Below are positions 61,792-64,000 of a stretch of DNA of 64,000 bases, in pieces (positions within the stretch are counted from its first letter, which is position 1; every line of letters begins with the position of its first letter). Source of the stretch: Oscillospiraceae bacterium (lineage in GTDB: Bacteria; Bacillota; Clostridia; Oscillospirales; Ruminococcaceae). A program made the translations under genes and the position numbers. The notes beneath the pieces were generated by a model. The model made no database searches. It had not been told where the DNA came from and saw only the letters and a list, made by a program, of their open reading frames with translations. Location of the stretch: positions 34,125-98,124 of the forward strand of contig JAFQBH010000008.1 of NCBI GenBank assembly GCA_017399765.1. The letters run 5' to 3'.

Positions 61792-62698
61792 AATTGTTAT
61801 AACTGTTCCGGAAGAAGCAGACGGTACAAGAGCGGACAAATTTCTTGCAGAAGCAATTGACCATTTAACACGTTCCGCATTACAAAAACTTATTTCTGTT
61901 GGAAATGTTGAAATTGGCGGAAAAGCAATTGCCAAAAGCCGCATTTTAAAAGAAGGGGAAGATATCTCTGTTCTTATTCCTGACGCAGTTTCTCTTGACG
62001 TTGAAGCGGAAGATATTCCTCTCAATATCTATTACGAAGATGATGACCTTCTTGTTGTTTATAAGCCAAAGGGAATGGTCGTTCATCCTGCACCGGGAAA
62101 TCACAACGGAACCCTTGTAAATGCGCTTTTATGGCATTGTAAAGACAGCCTTTCCGGAATAAACGGTGTTCTCCGTCCCGGTATTGTCCACCGAATTGAT
62201 AAAGATACAAGCGGACTTTTACTTGTTGCAAAAAACGATTTTGCACATGTTCACCTTGCGGAACAAATTAAAGAACACAGCCTTAACCGAATTTATCAGA
62301 CCATTGTTTACGGGGTTAATATGCCCGATGAAGGTGACATTGATGCTCCCATCGGAAGAAGCACGAAAGACCGCAAAAAAATGGCTGTTATTGAAGGCGG
62401 AAGAAGCGCACAGACCCATTATTCCGTTGTAAAACGCTATTCCGGATTCACCCATGTTCAGTGTAAACTTAAAACCGGAAGGACCCACCAGATAAGAGTT
62501 CATATGGCATATATAGGTCATCCGGTTGCAGGAGATGCTGTTTACGGCCCAAAAAATGTTATTACTCAGCTTAATGGTCAATGTCTTCATGCCGGAACTC
62601 TCGGATTTATTCACCCCAGAACAGGGGAATATATGGAATTTACCGCTCCTCTTCCGGAATATTTTACTGAATTTGAAAGAAAGCTGGTCGAGCTTTAA
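61784..62698 (+). CDS. RluD-type pseudouridine synthase
   Basis: 304-residue large-subunit or tRNA pseudouridine synthase of the RluA family. N-terminal S4 domain (about 10-70, GTRADKFLAEAIDHLTRSALQKL), catalytic motif HRIDKDTSGLLLVAK with the nucleophilic Asp (about residue 138) and HQIRVHMAYIGHPVAGD near the C-terminus. The start ATG 61784 follows GGCGGTGA and overlaps lspA; the lspA-rluD order is the usual one in Firmicutes. Confidence 0.92.
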   Translation: MNKIVITVPEEADGTRADKFLAEAIDHLTRSALQKLISVGNVEIGGKAIAKSRILKEGEDISVLIPDAVSLDVEAEDIPLNIYYEDDDLLVVYKPKGMVVHPAPGNHNGTLVNALLWHCKDSLSGINGVLRPGIVHRIDKDTSGLLLVAKNDFAHVHLAEQIKEHSLNRIYQTIVYGVNMPDEGDIDAPIGRSTKDRKKMAVIEGGRSAQTHYSVVKRYSGFTHVQCKLKTGRTHQIRVHMAYIGHPVAGDAVYGPKNVITQLNGQCLHAGTLGFIHPRTGEYMEFTAPLPEYFTEFERKLVEL

Positions 62699-63510
62699 TG
62701 ATAGAGAGCATTTCCGATATTCTTATAATAACCGATGTTGACGGAACGCTTTTGCGTGAAAAAGACGGAATATCGAAAGAAAACCTTGAAGCAATAAAAA
62801 GATTCACTGACAAGGGCGGGCACTTTACAGTTTCCACCGGGCGAGCAATAGACGTTGCAAGAGATCTTTTAAAAGGAATACCGATAAATGCGCCTTCGGT
62901 ACATATAAACGGCGGATATTTTTATGATTGGCAGAAAGGCGAAATTATAGAACCAAACTATATTTCACCCTATGCGCGTTTTACGGTCAAAAAAATCGCA
63001 GAAAAATTCGATTGCTGTGACTGCCATTTTGCAAGCACCGATTCGGTTAATCTTATGACTTCCGGAAATTATCTTAAAAAATATATTCCGGAAAGGGAAT
63101 TCCACTTTTTCAACGGAAGTTTTGAAGATATTCCGGAAAACGTTTATAAATATATCGTTTGCTGTGATCCGGAAAATATGGACGAAATCCGCAAATTTGC
63201 CGAATCTGTTTCCGGAAAGGAAATTAAAATAATCCAGTCCAGTCCGTTTTTTCTTGAAATTCTTCCGCCAAAAAATTCAAAAGGAAAATCTTTGGAAAGA
63301 CTTTGTGAGATTGTCGGAATTCCGCTTGAAAATTCCGTTGCGGCAGGGGATTATGAAAACGATTCAGATATGATACTTACCGCAGGCATCGGTGCAGCCG
63401 TTGAAAACGCCCAGGAAAGCCTTAAAGAAAAAGCGGATATAATTCTTCCTTCCTGTGAAGAAAACGCCATAGCACATCTTATAGAGTTTCTGGAGGAAAT
63501 GTATGAATGA
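62698..63510 (+). CDS. HAD-superfamily phosphatase, Cof type
   Basis: 270-residue Cof/YidA-like phosphatase. Motif I ITDVDGTLL is at about residues 10-18, motif II STGRAIDVA near 42, motif III SKGKSLERLCEIVG and motif IV AAGDYENDSDM near 218. The type IIB cap domain is in the middle. Substrate unknown, probably a sugar or cofactor phosphate. The start overlaps the RluD-type stop by one base (TAATG), so translation is coupled. Confidence 0.87.
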   Translation: MIESISDILIITDVDGTLLREKDGISKENLEAIKRFTDKGGHFTVSTGRAIDVARDLLKGIPINAPSVHINGGYFYDWQKGEIIEPNYISPYARFTVKKIAEKFDCCDCHFASTDSVNLMTSGNYLKKYIPEREFHFFNGSFEDIPENVYKYIVCCDPENMDEIRKFAESVSGKEIKIIQSSPFFLEILPPKNSKGKSLERLCEIVGIPLENSVAAGDYENDSDMILTAGIGAAVENAQESLKEKADIILPSCEENAIAHLIEFLEEMYE

Positions 63511-63901
63511 GGAAGAAAGAATCAGCAAAAATCTTTTGATATTCATGTTTCTTGGATGTCTTTTGCTTTTGATTCTTATTGCAGGATTCTGTGTTTTTTA
63601 TTCACCGAAAACAATTACCCCTACTTTCAGCGAAAATGTTTCTGACAGTGAGATTTATACCGAAATAAAAACAAGTTCTGACAAAATCTCAGAAAATATT
63701 GATGTGTTTCCCATTAAAATAAATTCTGCAACTTCTGAAGAACTTCAGCTTATTCCTAACATTGGGCCCTCCACGGCAAAACTTATAATAGAATACCGTA
63801 ATGAATACGGAACTATCGTATCTTTCCGCGAACTTTTAAGTATTGACGGCATCGGCGAAAAGACAGTTGAAATTTTGAAAGAATATTGTATAATTAATTA
63901 A
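63503..63901 (+). CDS. ComEA-like helix-hairpin-helix protein
   Basis: 132-residue protein with one N-terminal membrane helix (about 14-30, FMFLGCLLLLILIAGFCVF) and two helix-hairpin-helix motifs (INSATSEELQLIPNIGPSTAKLI and LLSIDGIGEKTVEILKEY). The layout is that of short ComEA proteins that bind DNA outside the membrane in competence, but without the SLBB domain of Bacillus ComEA. Other competence genes are not in the window. Start overlaps the HAD gene by eight bases. Confidence 0.83.
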   Translation: MNEEERISKNLLIFMFLGCLLLLILIAGFCVFYSPKTITPTFSENVSDSEIYTEIKTSSDKISENIDVFPIKINSATSEELQLIPNIGPSTAKLIIEYRNEYGTIVSFRELLSIDGIGEKTVEILKEYCIIN

Positions 63902-63919
63902 AAAATTTCAAAATAATGG

Positions 63920-63948
63920 TTGACAAATCGAAAAATACGTAGTATAAT
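63920..63948 (+). promoter_or_regulatory. Promoter of the terminal tRNA gene(s)
   Basis: TTGACA at 63920-63925, 17-base spacer, TATAAT at 63943-63948: exact consensus, 27 bases before the tRNA. Confidence 0.85.
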
Positions 63949-63975
63949 AACAAAGTCGCTGGACGACAGCGATTT

Positions 63976-64000
63976 GCCTTTGTAGCTCAGTTGGTAGAGC
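63976..64000 (+). tRNA. tRNA gene, 5' part only (window edge)
   Basis: GCCTTTG acceptor strand followed by TAGCTCAGTTGGTAGAGC, the standard D arm start. The anticodon is outside the window, so identity cannot be given; the GCC start is common among Thr tRNAs. Confidence 0.85.

Overview
The window reads as a piece of chromosome from an anaerobic, endospore-forming Gram-positive bacterium of the class Clostridia, roughly the Oscillospirales/Ruminococcaceae-like part of it. The evidence is the cotJABC spore-coat operon, an uninterrupted pro-sigma-K gene followed by yqfC and yqfD, IreB, DivIVA and SepF cell-division genes, a Trp T-box, a TPP riboswitch, frequent TTG/GTG starts behind strong GGAGG sites, and classical TTGACA-17-TATAAT promoters. 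There is no phage, IS element or CRISPR array; the segment looks vertically inherited and mostly housekeeping. Genus-level placement cannot be made from sequence reading alone.

Layout. 1-7.5 kb: the start of ireB (minus), then a nucleoside block (thymidine kinase, purine nucleoside phosphorylase, uridine kinase) followed by a nucleoside-type ABC importer (BMP lipoprotein, double ATPase, two permeases). These genes together import and salvage nucleosides. 7.5-11 kb: cotJABC (minus), a YdbC-type protein and the TypA/BipA GTPase. 11-15.3 kb: ethanolamine ammonia-lyase eutBC behind a consensus promoter and a structured leader, then a lone trpB-type gene controlled by a tryptophan T-box. 15.3-22.4 kb: SDR and glutamine-amidotransferase genes, a PTS IIC-like permease with an HD alarmone-type hydrolase, YitT, an EFR1 flavodoxin-ferredoxin coupled to a PP-loop enzyme, initiator tRNA-fMet and a GNAT acetyltransferase. 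22.5-31 kb: nth, a DUF1858 protein, trmK, a Nif3-like protein, rqcH, an MBL hydrolase, a PPC protein, an EamA transporter, plsY, ylmH and a metallopeptidase.

31-35.4 kb: potABCD, preceded by an approximately 400-nt transcribed leader that I cannot assign to any known RNA family. 35.5-45.2 kb: an oligopeptide ABC transporter (oppA, B, C, D, F, a small membrane protein) and a convergent PepF-type oligoendopeptidase, a peptide import and breakdown module. Two of its subunits are remarkable. The OppC-like permease carries a complete seven-repeat RCC1-type beta-propeller inserted in its first extracytoplasmic loop, and the OppF-like ATPase carries an insertion of about 175 residues, largely coiled coil, between Walker A and the Q-loop. 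This is the strongest candidate for an undescribed system in the window.

45.3-64 kb: sigK-yqfC-yqfD; NfeD and SPFH membrane proteins; a TPP-riboswitch-controlled thiamine transporter (thiT); then a long co-oriented run of mutS, mutL, miaA, an HlyD-like protein, a YggS-type PLP protein, sepF, divIVA, ileS, lspA, an RluD-type pseudouridine synthase, a HAD phosphatase and a ComEA-like helix-hairpin-helix protein. The window ends inside a tRNA gene.
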